NCBI RefSeq assembly: GCF_017896165.1
Contig: NZ_JAFCNB010000010.1
Span: 186,001 to 250,000 of the forward strand
DNA length: 64,000 nucleotides
Source of the DNA: Microbispora oryzae
Lineage (GTDB): Bacteria; Actinomycetota; Actinomycetes; Streptosporangiales; Streptosporangiaceae
Direction: 5' to 3'
In this document: one piece after another, positions 1-8,923 of the stretch
Numbering within the stretch: position 1 is the first letter of the stretch
Layout: each line of letters opens with the position of its first letter
Translations under genes and position numbers: made by a program
Notes under the pieces: model-generated
The model's database searches: none
Told to the model about the DNA's origin: nothing
What the model saw: the letters and a program-made list of their open reading frames with translations, nothing else

Positions 1-602
1 CAGTCCCATGACGGGATCCGGCGCCAGATCTCGGGCGGCGGCGTCACCATCATGCCGTCCGGGGCGGGGCCCGGCGCGGGCTCCCCATACCGGAGCAGCA
101 GCCACCGCCACGCCCGCCAGGCCTCCCGGCCGACGACCTTCTGCTCAAGCACCGCGGGCACCAGCGCCTCGAACACGCGTGACGACCGGCCGATCCGCAG
201 CCCCGGGCTGCGCGCGGCGAGGTCACCGACGAACGCGGCCGTGCGCGCCGCCTGCGTGCCGGATCGGGCGGCCCGCGTCACCGACCTGAGCGTGTCGGCG
301 AAGTCGCCGAGATCGTCGTCCTCGCCGAGCAGGTGCGGCAAGGTCTCGAGCATCCACCGCGCGCCGGGCCCCCACGCCTGTCCGGTGATCTGCCCGCCCG
401 CCCCGGTCACCCGTAACGACGCCGGGCCGTCGGGGGTGCGGGAGGTGCGCCAGACGGCCCCGTCGGGCGTCCTGCGCCAGGCGGGATCGCCGCCGCCGCG
501 CCGGTGGGGGGCCAGCGTCAGCGCGACGTCGAGCGGCGCGGACGGCCGCCACGTGCGTTCATGGGTGGGCGGACACGCGGCCGTGACCCCGCCTGCGGGC
601 AT
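1..602 (-). CDS. DNA-3-methyladenine glycosylase 2-like protein (3' part lies outside the window)
   Basis: The minus strand is open from an ATG at 602 to the window edge, giving about 200 residues. A good ribosome-binding site (GGGGAGG) precedes the ATG. The protein begins MPAGGVTAACPPTHERTW and contains ARWMLETLPHLLGEDDDL and RVFEALVPAVLEQKV, which I recognise from actinobacterial AlkA/HhH-GPD-type glycosylases. That family removes alkylated bases in base excision repair. The helix-hairpin-helix and catalytic Asp would lie beyond the visible segment, so catalytic competence cannot be checked. The gene is transcribed in the same direction as the GlxA regulator upstream of it, 75 bp away. Confidence is high that the frame is coding and moderate for the family. 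Confidence 0.75.
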   Translation of the reverse strand, partial: MPAGGVTAACPPTHERTWRPSAPLDVALTLAPHRRGGGDPAWRRTPDGAVWRTSRTPDGPASLRVTGAGGQITGQAWGPGARWMLETLPHLLGEDDDLGDFADTLRSVTRAARSGTQAARTAAFVGDLAARSPGLRIGRSSRVFEALVPAVLEQKVVGREAWRAWRWLLLRYGEPAPGPAPDGMMVTPPPEIWRRIPSWD

Positions 603-677
603 CCGGGTCGCCTCCCCTCACCGGCTCTCCCACCAAGTGTGCCGCGCCATGGTGCTCCGGTGCGTAACCGCCACAAT

Positions 678-1676
678 CTAACGCGCGCCTCGGATGGCGC
701 TCACGCCGCCGTTCCCGAATGCCTTCCGGTATGCGGAAGGAGAGGTGTGCATCGAGCGGCTGAAATGGTGGCGGAAGGTCACCGGGCTCTCGAAACCGAC
801 GGCGGCTCCGACCTCCTCGACCGACGCCGTGGACGACTCCAGCAGTGGCAGGCTGGCGGCGATCCGTTGCGCGATCACCCAGCGCAGCGGGCTTGTGCCG
901 GTCCTACGGTGAAAATGCCGGGCGAAACCGCGCTGTGACATCCCGGCGACACGGGCCAGCGCCGCCACCGTGATCGGATGGGAGAGATTGGCCAACGCCC
1001 AGTCCATCGCCCTGGCCACGGCGTCGTCGTCCTCGACGGGGGTGACGGCGGCCTCGATGAACTGCGCCTGGCCGCCCTCCCGGTGCGGCGGCACGACCAG
1101 CCTCCTGGCCACCGCGTTGGCCACACCCGGGCCATGGTCACGGCGGATGAGGTGGATCAGCAGGTCGAGGCCGGCCGCGCTGCCCGCGCTCGTCAGAACG
1201 TCCCCGCCGTCCACGTACAGCACGCCGGGATCGACCTTGACCTGAGGAAAACGCTCCTGGAGCAGCTCGGCGTACCTCCAGTGCGTGGTGGCCGGTCGGC
1301 CGTCCAGGAGCCCGGCCGCCGCGAGGGCGAACGCGCCCGAGCAGATCGAGACGATGCGGGCGCCGCGCCCGCGCGCCTGTCGCAACGCGGCGATGAGCGC
1401 GGGCGAGATCTCGGCGCGCACGTCCGGCACTCCAGGGACGATGACCGTGCGCGCCTCGGCGAACGCGTCCAGACCGTGTGTCGCCTGGATGGTGAAGCCG
1501 CCGACCGCCCGCAGCGAGCCGTCGTGCTCGGCGCACACCATGAGGTCGTACCAGGGGAGGTCCAGCTCCGGCCGGGCCAGGCCGAAGACCTCGACGACGC
1601 AACCCAGCTCGAAGGGGCTCATGCCGTCGAAGGCCAGGACCGAGACGGTACGGCGACTGTCATAGCGCTGGAGCAT
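678..1676 (-). CDS. GlxA-family transcriptional regulator (DJ-1/PfpI domain plus AraC-type HTH)
   Basis: The 332-residue protein has an N-terminal DJ-1/PfpI amidotransferase-like domain (about residues 10-185), with the conserved nucleophile-elbow segment SICSGAFALAAAG. A C-terminal AraC-type double helix-turn-helix follows (about 220-325: VAALARVAGMSQRGFARHFHRRTG, and a second helix pair around VGAAVGFESPVTFRHHF). The length and domain order match the GlxA family, cytoplasmic DNA-binding proteins of largely unknown ligand. It starts 94 bp from, and divergent to, the rhodanese gene at 1771. This pairing is common in actinomycetes and suggests it controls that gene. The start is an ATG at 1676. 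Confidence 0.9.
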   Translation of the reverse strand: MLQRYDSRRTVSVLAFDGMSPFELGCVVEVFGLARPELDLPWYDLMVCAEHDGSLRAVGGFTIQATHGLDAFAEARTVIVPGVPDVRAEISPALIAALRQARGRGARIVSICSGAFALAAAGLLDGRPATTHWRYAELLQERFPQVKVDPGVLYVDGGDVLTSAGSAAGLDLLIHLIRRDHGPGVANAVARRLVVPPHREGGQAQFIEAAVTPVEDDDAVARAMDWALANLSHPITVAALARVAGMSQRGFARHFHRRTGTSPLRWVIAQRIAASLPLLESSTASVEEVGAAVGFESPVTFRHHFSRSMHTSPSAYRKAFGNGGVSAIRGAR

Positions 1677-1770
1677 GGCCGGATATTAGCGATATCGGGC
1701 ATTCATGCCACTCGTGCGGGGGAAGGCGGGGCGGCACCATCAGGGAAAACGAGTTGGAGGTAGTCCAGAG

Positions 1771-2229
1771 ATGTCCGCTGTTCTTGGCACCCCGCCCGCC
1801 GATCCGGTCGAAGCCATCGCTCACTTCTCGGCTCATCTGGCGTTCGAGACGGATGTGTCCGATGTCCATACCGATCTCGCCGCGGGCGATCCGCGCATCG
1901 TCGTGGTCGACTCGCGCGGCGTCGAGAGCTGGCGTCAGGGCCACATCAAGGGCGCGCTTCACCTGCCCACGGCGGAGATCGCCGCACGGGCGCCACAGAT
2001 CATCTCCCGCGACGTGACCGTGGTGACGTACTGCTGGGGGCCCGGGTGCAACGGCGCGACGCGAGCGGCGCTGGAGTTCGCCAGGCTCGGCTATCGCGTC
2101 AAGCAGATGATCGGCGGCTTCGAGTACTGGGCGCGCGAGGGCTTCCCCGTCGTGACGGCCTCCGGTGTCGAGAGACGACCCGCCGACCCGCTGACGGCTC
2201 CCGTTCACGCCGTCGCGTGCGACTGCTGA
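1771..2229 (+). CDS. Rhodanese-like domain protein (sulfurtransferase)
   Basis: This is a 152-residue single-domain rhodanese. The ATG at 1771 is chosen because GGAGG lies just upstream (1756-1760); a longer frame from 1705 has no such site. The substrate region reads VVVDSRGVESWRQGHIKGALHLP, the usual CH2A-type motif. The active-site loop is CNGATR with the catalytic Cys at residue 93, and a second Cys lies at 88. Rhodaneses carry a persulfide on this Cys and transfer sulfur to acceptors such as cyanide or thiols. The physiological acceptor is unknown. It is divergent from the GlxA-type regulator at 1676, its probable controller. No signal peptide is seen, so it should be cytoplasmic. Confidence 0.85.
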   Translation: MSAVLGTPPADPVEAIAHFSAHLAFETDVSDVHTDLAAGDPRIVVVDSRGVESWRQGHIKGALHLPTAEIAARAPQIISRDVTVVTYCWGPGCNGATRAALEFARLGYRVKQMIGGFEYWAREGFPVVTASGVERRPADPLTAPVHAVACDC

Positions 2230-2285
2230 CGCGAAGACGTATCCCCGCCGTCCCCCACCGGCGTCCGGTCGCGGCCTCCTGACGC

Positions 2286-3386
2286 TCAGACGTCGCTGGA
2301 GAAACGGACGGAGCACTCCGGCAGGGACACCCCTGGCCAGATCCGCACGCCGGAGGTGAGCTCGTTGCCCGGGCCGATGTGGGCGCCGTCGCCGACGACG
2401 ACCCCGCGCAACACCGCCCCGGCGGCCACTTTGGCGCCGACCCCGACAACGGAGTCCACCACCGTGGCCCCGGAGGCGATCACCGACTCGTCGGACAGAA
2501 CGCTGCCCCGGACGCTCGCCCCGGCCTCGACGACGGCGCGCGCGCCCACGACCGTGCCACCGGTGACCTTCGCCTCGGGCGACACGACGGCGCCGTCGAG
2601 GAGCAGGCGCTCGCCGGTGCCCCCCGGCAGGGCCGGCGAGCTCAGCTTGCCCAGCACCAGGTCGGCGGAGCCCTGCACGAACGCGGCCGGAGTGCCGACG
2701 TCGAGCCAGTAGGAGGCGTCGGCGTAGCCGAGGACCAGCGCGCCCGCCTCGATCAGGGACGGGAACGTCTCCCGCTCGACCGAGACGACCTGTCCAGCCG
2801 GGATGGAGTCGATCACAGCGCGCCGGAACACGTAGCAGCCCGCGTTGATCCGGTTGGTCACGGGGTCGGCCATCTTCTCCAGGAACGCCGACACCCGGCC
2901 GTCCGGCTCGGTGGGCACGCACCCGAACCGCGAGGCGTCGTCCACCTCGGTCAGGTGCAGGGTGACCGCCGCGTCGCGGGACACGTGCAGGTCGAGCTGG
3001 GCCCCGATGTCGTGGCCGGAGAGGATGTCGCCGTTCAGCACGAGCACGGGGGCGTCCGGCGGGCAGCTGAGCGCCTCCCCGGCGTTGCGGATCGCGCCGC
3101 CGGTGCCGAGGGGCGTCTCCTCGGTCATGTAGATGATTTCCAGCCCGAAGGCCGAGCCGTCCCCGAACGCCTCGGCGAACATCGAGGCGCGGTAGGAGGT
3201 CGCGAACACCACACGACGCACGCCGTACGCGCGGGCTTTGGCCAGCTGGTGTGCGAGAAAGGGCACTCCCGCCGTCGGCAGCAGCGGTTTGGGGGTGTTG
3301 AGCGTCAGAGGCCGCAGCCGCGTGCCCTGTCCACCCACGAGGAGGATCGCCTCCAGGGCCGCCGTACGCTTAGAAGTCTCCCTCAC
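2286..3386 (-). CDS. NDP-sugar pyrophosphorylase (mannose-1-phosphate guanylyltransferase-like)
   Basis: The 366-residue protein has an N-terminal nucleotidyltransferase domain with the signature LLVGGQGTRLRPLTLNTPKP near residue 15 and NGDILSG near 120. A C-terminal left-handed beta-helix follows, made of hexapeptide-like repeats (about 250-345: VVSPEAKVTGGTVVGARAVV and similar). The architecture is that of enzymes coupling NTP with a sugar-1-phosphate; the closest known group is GDP-mannose pyrophosphorylase-like, but substrate and nucleotide cannot be told from sequence. It is the last gene of the minus-strand glycan series, 14 bp after a GT-B glycosyltransferase that could use its product. 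The start is GTG at 3386. It is convergent with the rhodanese gene. Confidence 0.85.
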   Translation of the reverse strand: MRETSKRTAALEAILLVGGQGTRLRPLTLNTPKPLLPTAGVPFLAHQLAKARAYGVRRVVFATSYRASMFAEAFGDGSAFGLEIIYMTEETPLGTGGAIRNAGEALSCPPDAPVLVLNGDILSGHDIGAQLDLHVSRDAAVTLHLTEVDDASRFGCVPTEPDGRVSAFLEKMADPVTNRINAGCYVFRRAVIDSIPAGQVVSVERETFPSLIEAGALVLGYADASYWLDVGTPAAFVQGSADLVLGKLSSPALPGGTGERLLLDGAVVSPEAKVTGGTVVGARAVVEAGASVRGSVLSDESVIASGATVVDSVVGVGAKVAAGAVLRGVVVGDGAHIGPGNELTSGVRIWPGVSLPECSVRFSSDV

Positions 3387-3400
3387 AGCGCGAGGGTAGC

Positions 3401-4525
3401 CTAGCCCTCCGCCGCGCGCTGGTATGACACGAGATGCGCCTCCGCCGACCGCCGCCAGTCGAACTCCTGTGACCGGGCGGCGCCGGCCTCCGACAGCGCC
3501 GCACGCCGGTCCGGCGACTCCAGCAGCCCGCGCAACGCGCAGGCCACGCTCTCGGCGTCCGGCTCGGTGTAGGCCACCGCGTCGCCGCCGACCTCGGGCA
3601 GGGAGCCGCAGTGCGTGGTCAGAACGGGCGCGCCGCAGGCCATCGCCTCCAGCACGGGCAGCCCGAAGCCCTCGCCCCGCGACGGGAACGCGACCACGAG
3701 CGCGCCGCCGAGGAAGCCCGGCAAGTCGGCGAACGGCAGGTAGCCGGGGCGCAGGACCCTGATCCTGGACGGCAGGGCGGCCACGGCGGCCTCCACCTCG
3801 TCGTCCCAGGCGGGTCCCCCGGCCAGCACGAGCACGGGCGGCGCCGGCAGCCGGTCGACCGCCGCGGCGAAGCCCCGCACCAGGTTCGGCACGTTCTTGC
3901 GCGGCTCAAGCGCGCCGAGATAGGCGACGTACGGCTGGCCGTGCAGGCCCAGGCGCTCGCCGACGCGCCGCGTCTCGCGTTCGTCGGGCCGCCGGAACAG
4001 GACATGGTCGACCCCGTGGTGGGCGACGTCGATCCGGGCGGGGTCGGCGCCGAGCACGCGGACCAGTTCGTCCCTGGTGGCCCGCGACGGCACGATCACC
4101 CGGTTCGCGTGCCGGGCCGCCGTCCGGGTGGCCGAGCGGAAGAACGAGGCCTTGGCCGGGTCGTGCAGGGGATCGGTGTAGGAGCTGACGTCGTGCACCG
4201 TGACAACGGTCGGCAGCCCGGAGCCGAGCGGCATCGAGTAAAACGGGGCGTGGATCACCCTGGCTCCGGCGTGCCGGGCGAGGACCGGCAGGCTGGTCTG
4301 CTCCCAGGCGAGCCGTTTGTTGCGGTTGGTGATGGCGGGCGGGCCCGACAGGATCGCGGCGGTGGGAGCCAGCTTGGCGTACCGCTCCGCGTCGGCTCGC
4401 TGGCAGACGACGGCCAGGTCGGCCCCGGCCTCGTGGAGGGCGGCGACCAGTCCATCGACGTATCTGATCAGGGCGCCGCGGTCGGTGGGCACCGCGGCTG
4501 CGTCGACGAGCACTCGGGGTGTCAA
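3401..4525 (-). CDS. GT-B glycosyltransferase (GT4 family type)
   Basis: The protein has 374 residues when started at the TTG at 4525, which has GAGGGGAG just upstream and gives the natural N-terminus MTPRVLVDAAAVP. An in-frame GTG 18 bases upstream is an alternative. The C-terminal half carries the retaining GT-B signature: YLGALEPRKNVPNLVRGF binds the nucleotide sugar, and FPSRGEGFGLPVLEAMACG contains the EX7E-type motif. It should be a cytoplasmic or membrane-peripheral enzyme transferring a sugar from a nucleotide donor to a lipid-linked glycan. It is followed after 14 bp by the NDP-sugar pyrophosphorylase, so donor supply and transfer are probably co-expressed. The sugar is unknown. Confidence 0.85.
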   Translation of the reverse strand: MTPRVLVDAAAVPTDRGALIRYVDGLVAALHEAGADLAVVCQRADAERYAKLAPTAAILSGPPAITNRNKRLAWEQTSLPVLARHAGARVIHAPFYSMPLGSGLPTVVTVHDVSSYTDPLHDPAKASFFRSATRTAARHANRVIVPSRATRDELVRVLGADPARIDVAHHGVDHVLFRRPDERETRRVGERLGLHGQPYVAYLGALEPRKNVPNLVRGFAAAVDRLPAPPVLVLAGGPAWDDEVEAAVAALPSRIRVLRPGYLPFADLPGFLGGALVVAFPSRGEGFGLPVLEAMACGAPVLTTHCGSLPEVGGDAVAYTEPDAESVACALRGLLESPDRRAALSEAGAARSQEFDWRRSAEAHLVSYQRAAEG

Positions 4526-4853
4526 ATGGATCGCTCCCCTCACGGCTCCCGCCAGCAGGGGTCTCCCGCTCGCGGGACCTCGATGTCCGACGGTGATCCG
4601 GCAAGGATCCGGCGAGGGAGGTTCGAGGGCACACACCTGTGCCTGACGTGTCCCCCCACACCCTCACTTTCACTGTATTCCGGAAGTCCCCGGAAAGGTG
4701 AGCGGTATCACATGACGGACGATCGTCCCTGAGGGGATTTGCGCGGCGATTGCCGAGAATGCGACCGCTCCCCCGCGGGTTGCGCGACTCCGCCGCCCTT
4801 GCGGCAGGGCCCCGGACTCCCGTTCAGGCCCGGCTCAGACCGGGGTCAGGGGC
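4526..4853. other. Intergenic region between flippase-like and GT-B genes
   Basis: I see no gene in these 328 bases. They separate the stop of the flippase-like gene from the start of the downstream glycosyltransferase on the minus strand, so they probably hold a terminator and a new promoter. A short dyad (TTCCGG, 6-base spacer, CCGGAA, around 4677-4694) lies about 150 bases upstream of the TTG start and could be an operator or part of a promoter. A small GC-rich hairpin (GCCGC-CCTT-GCGGC) lies near 4791-4804. Neither is strong evidence. Confidence 0.4.
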
Positions 4854-5780
4854 TCAGGACTGGTCCGCGGTCTCCTGAGGGGCCCGGACGGTACGGCGGG
4901 AGGCCAGCCCGGCCAGCCCGGCCCAGACGAGGTCGCCGACCGAGACGACCACCCGGGAGCACAGCGCGACGGCCACGGCCGAGGAGCGGTCGAGCACGGG
5001 GGCCAGCGCCGCCCACATGGCCACCTCCCGCACGCCGACGCCCGCCGGGGCGATCACCACCAGGAAGCCGAGGCACCAGGCCAGCGCGAAGGCGCCGAAG
5101 CTGAGGATCACCGCGCGGAGGCCGGTCGCGCCCAGGCCGTGGACGATGAGCGCGAGGTGCACGCCGTAGGCGGCCCAGCCGGCGAGGGCCCAGCCGACCG
5201 CGCTCAGCACGCCGCGCCGGCTCAGGGGTCGTTCGAGCGGCGGACGGCGCAGCTTGCGCAGCCCGAAGCCGATCACCCCGTTGACCACGGCCGGGTGCAG
5301 GGCGACGGCGAGCACGGGGATGAGCGCGAGGAGCCAGGCGTAACCGGCCACCGACTCACCGGCGAGGACGGGCAGCGTGGCGGCGGCGACGAGCAGGCCG
5401 CTGGCCAGGTAGATCGGGTACGTCAGGAAGAAGGCGGCGGCGCTGCGCGGCCGGGGAATGCCGTGGTCGCGGCCCATCTCCATCTGGGCGAGCACCGGCC
5501 ACAGCGACCCTGGGATGTACTTGCCCAGCTGACCCACGAAGAAGATCTTGGCGGCTGCGTCGAGAGGCAGCGGTGAGCCGAGATCGGCCAGCAGCGCTCG
5601 CCACATGAGCATCCCGGCCGACAGCGCGACGAGCACGGCGACCAGCGAGCCCGCCAGCTCGGGCCACGAGAGCCGGGCGAGGCCCGCCGACACGTTCGCC
5701 CACTGCCCGGCCAGCGCCCACGCCCCGAAGCCGAGGGCGACGACCAGGAACAGCAGCCGTACGGCCTTGCCCCGGGTCAC
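4854..5780 (-). CDS. Flippase-like integral membrane protein (lysylphosphatidylglycerol-synthase TM-region/UPF0104 family)
   Basis: The 308-residue protein is very hydrophobic, with roughly eight predicted membrane helices. It has family-typical segments FVGQLGKYIPGSLWPVLAQMEMGRDHG (about 85-110) and FLVVIAPAGVGVREVAM (about 237-253). It corresponds to the membrane half of MprF/AglD-type proteins, which are linked to lipid flipping or to late steps of glycolipid synthesis. The start is a GTG at 5780 with GGAGG upstream. It lies 22 bp after the methyltransferase gene and within the glycan series, so it probably acts on a lipid-linked saccharide. The precise role is unknown. Confidence 0.8.
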   Translation of the reverse strand: MTRGKAVRLLFLVVALGFGAWALAGQWANVSAGLARLSWPELAGSLVAVLVALSAGMLMWRALLADLGSPLPLDAAAKIFFVGQLGKYIPGSLWPVLAQMEMGRDHGIPRPRSAAAFFLTYPIYLASGLLVAAATLPVLAGESVAGYAWLLALIPVLAVALHPAVVNGVIGFGLRKLRRPPLERPLSRRGVLSAVGWALAGWAAYGVHLALIVHGLGATGLRAVILSFGAFALAWCLGFLVVIAPAGVGVREVAMWAALAPVLDRSSAVAVALCSRVVVSVGDLVWAGLAGLASRRTVRAPQETADQS

Positions 5781-5802
5781 CCCGCCCTCCCCGCCGAGGC
5801 GC

Positions 5803-6654
5803 TCACGGGGTGGGGACCGGCTCTGGCGGCTGCGGCAGCGCCGCGCCGAGCGGGCGTCGGGGCGTCTTGGTGGCGACCCACAGGTAGGTGGGCACCACGG
5901 GCAGCAGGGCCCGCAGGGCGGGGCGCGGGCTCCGCTCCAGGGCGCCCTTGGCGGCCCGGCCCACGGCCCCGGGGAACAGCTCGCCGCCGGCGAACCGCTC
6001 GGGCGAGGCCAGCACCGGGAAGGTGTAATCCCAGACGTGGAAGTCCGCGAGCATGCGCCGCAGACCCCGGCGGGTGCGGAAGCGCTCGTAGTAGTTGTCG
6101 GCCCGGCCGAACGCCCGGACGTACCGGTCGGCGGCGGCCGGCGGCAGGTAGGACAGGAACGGCAGCTTGTAGTGGGGCTCCATCACGCCAAGCCGGTTGC
6201 CGAGGCCCAGGTAGAGCACGCCGTCGTCGGACAGCACCCGGTGCATGTCGGCGATCACGCTGTCGGGGTCGACCACGTGCTCGTAGATGTGGTTGAAGAC
6301 GAGCACGTCGATCGAGCCGTCGGGGAACGGCAGCGCGCCGCCGTCGGCGCACACGAACGCCACCCGCCCGCCGAACCGGTCGGCCGCCCGGCGCAGGCCG
6401 GGGACGTCGATGTCGAGACCGAGGGGGCGGCTCGCGCCGGCCGCGGCGAGCTCGTCGGCGATGAATCCGGCGGAGCAGCCGACGTCGCCGACCGTCAGGC
6501 CGGACAGCGTCGTGCCCGGCTCGGCCGCGTCTCTGCCGAGGAAGTGGGCGAGCACCGCGATGATCTTCGCGGCCTTGCGCCGGCGCTTGTCCTCGTCGAG
6601 CATCGCCGACTGGAACTCGGAGTATTCGAGCTGGGCCGCACGCTCCCCGCTCAC
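5803..6654 (-). CDS. Class I SAM-dependent methyltransferase
   Basis: The 283-residue protein has a Rossmann-fold methyltransferase core. Motif I appears as VGDVGCSAGFIADELAAAG (about 51-69). The adenine-binding acidic strand end is LGLDIDVPGLRRA, and motif IV appears as DVLVFNHIYEHVVDPDSVIADMHRVL (about 117-142). The C-terminus has a family-typical YLWVATKTP tail. It should transfer a methyl group from S-adenosylmethionine to a small molecule or a sugar; the neighbours suggest a glycan or lipid-linked sugar as acceptor. The GTG start at 6654 is assumed; no strong ribosome-binding site is visible. It lies between a GT-B enzyme and the flippase-like gene. Confidence 0.8.
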   Translation of the reverse strand: MSGERAAQLEYSEFQSAMLDEDKRRRKAAKIIAVLAHFLGRDAAEPGTTLSGLTVGDVGCSAGFIADELAAAGASRPLGLDIDVPGLRRAADRFGGRVAFVCADGGALPFPDGSIDVLVFNHIYEHVVDPDSVIADMHRVLSDDGVLYLGLGNRLGVMEPHYKLPFLSYLPPAAADRYVRAFGRADNYYERFRTRRGLRRMLADFHVWDYTFPVLASPERFAGGELFPGAVGRAAKGALERSPRPALRALLPVVPTYLWVATKTPRRPLGAALPQPPEPVPTP

Positions 6655-6796
6655 CGTCCGATCACCGCCGTTTCCGCGTGTGGGCGTTGGATGGGCGTTT
6701 CACGATGCCCAACAGTACCTTCGCCCGCGCCGCCCCCGTCCCCCGATCGGCCGGTCCCAGGCCGGTGAACGGTCAGCGGGGCGGGCGGGCGACCGG

Positions 6797-7870
6797 TCAG
6801 GCGGCGAGGAGCGTCTTCAGGTAGGCGGCCCAGTGGGGCTCGGGGTCGACGGGCCGCACTCCGGCCCGCAGCCGCCCCGGCGTGCCCGGCTCGTAGAAAC
6901 GCCCGAGCGCCTCGGCCAGCGCGTCCACCGACCCCGGTGCCACCAGCAGGCCGTCCACGCCGTCGTCGACGTTGTCGGGCAGCGCGCCGACGCGGGTGGC
7001 GATCACGGGCACCCCGTGCTCGTGGCCGAGCCAGACGTTCTGGCTGGCCGTGGCCGAGCGGTACGGCAGCACGAGGGCGTCCACCTGGGCGAACAGGCCG
7101 GGCACCTCGTCGGCCGCCACGTAGCCGGGCCGCAGCTCGACCCGGTCGGACAGGCCGAGCTCCGCGATGAGAGCCCGGGTCTGCTCCACCCCGCCCCAGA
7201 ACTCCCCGGCGACGGTCAGCGCCACCCCCGGCACCCGGGCGAGGGCGCGCAGCAGCAGGTCGAGGCCCTTGTAGGGGCGCACGATGCCGAAGAACAGCAG
7301 CCTGCCGTACGGCTCGGCCGCGCCGGTCGCGGCGGCGATCCCGGCGGGGAGGTGCGGCGCGAGGGCGGCCACCCGCACCGGCCCGCTCGTCAGCCCCCGC
7401 GCGAGCGCGGCCTGCTCCTCCGAGTGGACAAGCACGGCGTCGGCCCGCGTCAGCAGGGCCTTCATCAGCGGCCTGTCGTAGGGCTTGCGCTCGTGCGGCA
7501 GGACGTTGTGGCAGAGCACGACGACGGGCGTCCGGCGGCGCAGGCCCGCCAGGATCCCGAGGTAGGCGGGCACCTGCACCGGGCTCAGCACGGCGAGGAT
7601 GACGAGGTCGGCGGCGCGCAGCCGCCCGCCGCAGCGGATCCACCCGTCAGGCCGCCGCCAGTCCAGGTCGCGGCGGGTGTCCGGGTACGGCTCGCCCTCA
7701 GGGCTGTCGACGGTCTGCTGCCCGGGATAGAGGAACGACGGATACTGCGCCCGCCACGACTCGATGACCACGTCGTGTCCCTCGGCCCGCAGCCGGTGGG
7801 CGAGCTCGGTGGTGTGCTGGGCACCACCGCCCTTGTACGGATACGTCGGGCCGACGATCGCGATCCTCAC
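6797..7870 (-). CDS. GT-B glycosyltransferase overlapping the upstream GT2 gene
   Basis: The protein has 357 residues starting with GTG at 7870. That start codon overlaps the stop of the preceding GT2 gene in a GTGA arrangement, indicating translational coupling. The N-terminus MRIAIVGPTYPYKGGGAQHT is the first beta-strand and glycine loop of GT4-type enzymes. The C-terminal half has FFGIVRPYKGLDLLLRAL (donor phosphate binding) and LPYRSATASQNVWLGHEHGVPV (the family acidic/donor motif region; the Q-N version is common in this subgroup). Donor and acceptor are unknown. A 142-bp gap separates it from the methyltransferase downstream. Confidence 0.85.
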   Translation of the reverse strand: MRIAIVGPTYPYKGGGAQHTTELAHRLRAEGHDVVIESWRAQYPSFLYPGQQTVDSPEGEPYPDTRRDLDWRRPDGWIRCGGRLRAADLVILAVLSPVQVPAYLGILAGLRRRTPVVVLCHNVLPHERKPYDRPLMKALLTRADAVLVHSEEQAALARGLTSGPVRVAALAPHLPAGIAAATGAAEPYGRLLFFGIVRPYKGLDLLLRALARVPGVALTVAGEFWGGVEQTRALIAELGLSDRVELRPGYVAADEVPGLFAQVDALVLPYRSATASQNVWLGHEHGVPVIATRVGALPDNVDDGVDGLLVAPGSVDALAEALGRFYEPGTPGRLRAGVRPVDPEPHWAAYLKTLLAA

Positions 7871-8811
7871 GCATCTCCCCTGGATCGCACGATCAGGTCG
7901 GCCAGCAGGGCCACCGCCCCGATCAGCAGCCCGGACAGGAAGATCACGATGGTGTTGCTGGTGAGGTAGAAGCCGTACCTGATCACGTCGTAGACGCCCT
8001 TGACGAGACCGATGCCGACCAGCCAGAGCGCGGGCGGCATGAGCACCTTGAGCGGGTTGAAGTACATGACCATCCGCAGCACCTGCAGGATGTAGCGGTA
8101 GGCGTCGGAGACGAAGTTGAACTTCGACTTCCCGGCCCGCTTGGCGTACTCGATCGGCAGGTAGTGGACGTCGTGCTGGTTCGACATGAACGCCAGCGTG
8201 ATCGTGGTGACGCAGGAGAAGCCGGGGGGCAGCAGCCGCAGGTAGGGCCTGGCCACCGATTTGCGGAAGGCCCGCAGGCCCGAGTTGAGGTCGGGGATCT
8301 TCTGCCCGGCCAGCCGCTCCGCCACCTTGCGGATGAACCACTTCGCCGGCACCCGCAGGACCTTGTGCGAGCCCTCCTCGGTGGTGCGCGCGCCCACGAC
8401 CTGGTCGACCGTCTGGTCCTTCTCCAGGATCTGGACCAGCTCGGGGATGCGCTCGTTGGGGTAGCTCATGTCGGCGTCGGTCCACACGACGATCTCGCCG
8501 CGGGCCTCCTGGCTGCCGATCCTGCGTACGGTGCCCGAGCCGCCGTTGCGGTGGAACGCCCTGATCCGCATGTGCGGGAAGCGCGGCGCCGCCTCCCGCA
8601 GCCGGTCGAGCGTCGCGTCGGTGGAGCAGTCGTCCACGGCCAGCAGCTCGTAGGTGTAGCCGCTCGCGTCCATGGCCGCGCAGATGCGCTCGACCTCATC
8701 GATGACGTGATCCTGCTCGTTGTAGCAGGGCAGGACGATCGTCACGTACGGGTTCTCTGCGGGAGTCACGGCGGGAGTCACGGCGGTTCCAGAGGTTTCG
8801 GGCGTGGTCAC
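7867..8811 (-). CDS. GT2 polyprenol-phosphate glycosyltransferase (DPM1-like) with C-terminal membrane helices
   Basis: The 314-residue protein has a GT-A fold catalytic domain: VTIVLPCYNEQDHVIDEV (about 23-40), VDDCSTDATLDRL, and the DXD-type metal site in VVWTDADMSYP (about 108-118). GARTTEEGSHKVLR and DLNSGLRAFRK are family motifs of dolichol/polyprenol-phosphate sugar synthases. Two hydrophobic helices lie near the C-terminus (about 255-275 and 285-307), as in GtrB/DPMS subtypes. It likely transfers a hexose from a nucleotide donor to polyprenyl phosphate. The product would feed GT-C enzymes such as the one encoded just upstream at 8924. The start is GTG at 8811; the N-terminal 20 residues are low-complexity TPAVTPAE. 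Confidence 0.87.
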   Translation of the reverse strand: MTTPETSGTAVTPAVTPAENPYVTIVLPCYNEQDHVIDEVERICAAMDASGYTYELLAVDDCSTDATLDRLREAAPRFPHMRIRAFHRNGGSGTVRRIGSQEARGEIVVWTDADMSYPNERIPELVQILEKDQTVDQVVGARTTEEGSHKVLRVPAKWFIRKVAERLAGQKIPDLNSGLRAFRKSVARPYLRLLPPGFSCVTTITLAFMSNQHDVHYLPIEYAKRAGKSKFNFVSDAYRYILQVLRMVMYFNPLKVLMPPALWLVGIGLVKGVYDVIRYGFYLTSNTIVIFLSGLLIGAVALLADLIVRSRGDA

Positions 8812-8923
8812 GTCCGGTCAGGCTACCCTGCCCGGGCGGGCCCCGACCGCACAACGGTTCCGCCCGAGCACTGCCCGGCTCCGCGTGACGGGAGTGATCG
8901 AGGCGCCCGCACTCACACGGGCA

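Noticed and set aside
1660-2922. 420-codon minus-strand frame over the rhodanese gene
   Set aside because: It overlaps three better-supported genes and encodes low-complexity Arg/Gly sequence.
3611-4732. Plus-strand frame opposite the GT-B gene
   Set aside because: A shadow of the glycosyltransferase codons with no motifs or ribosome-binding site.
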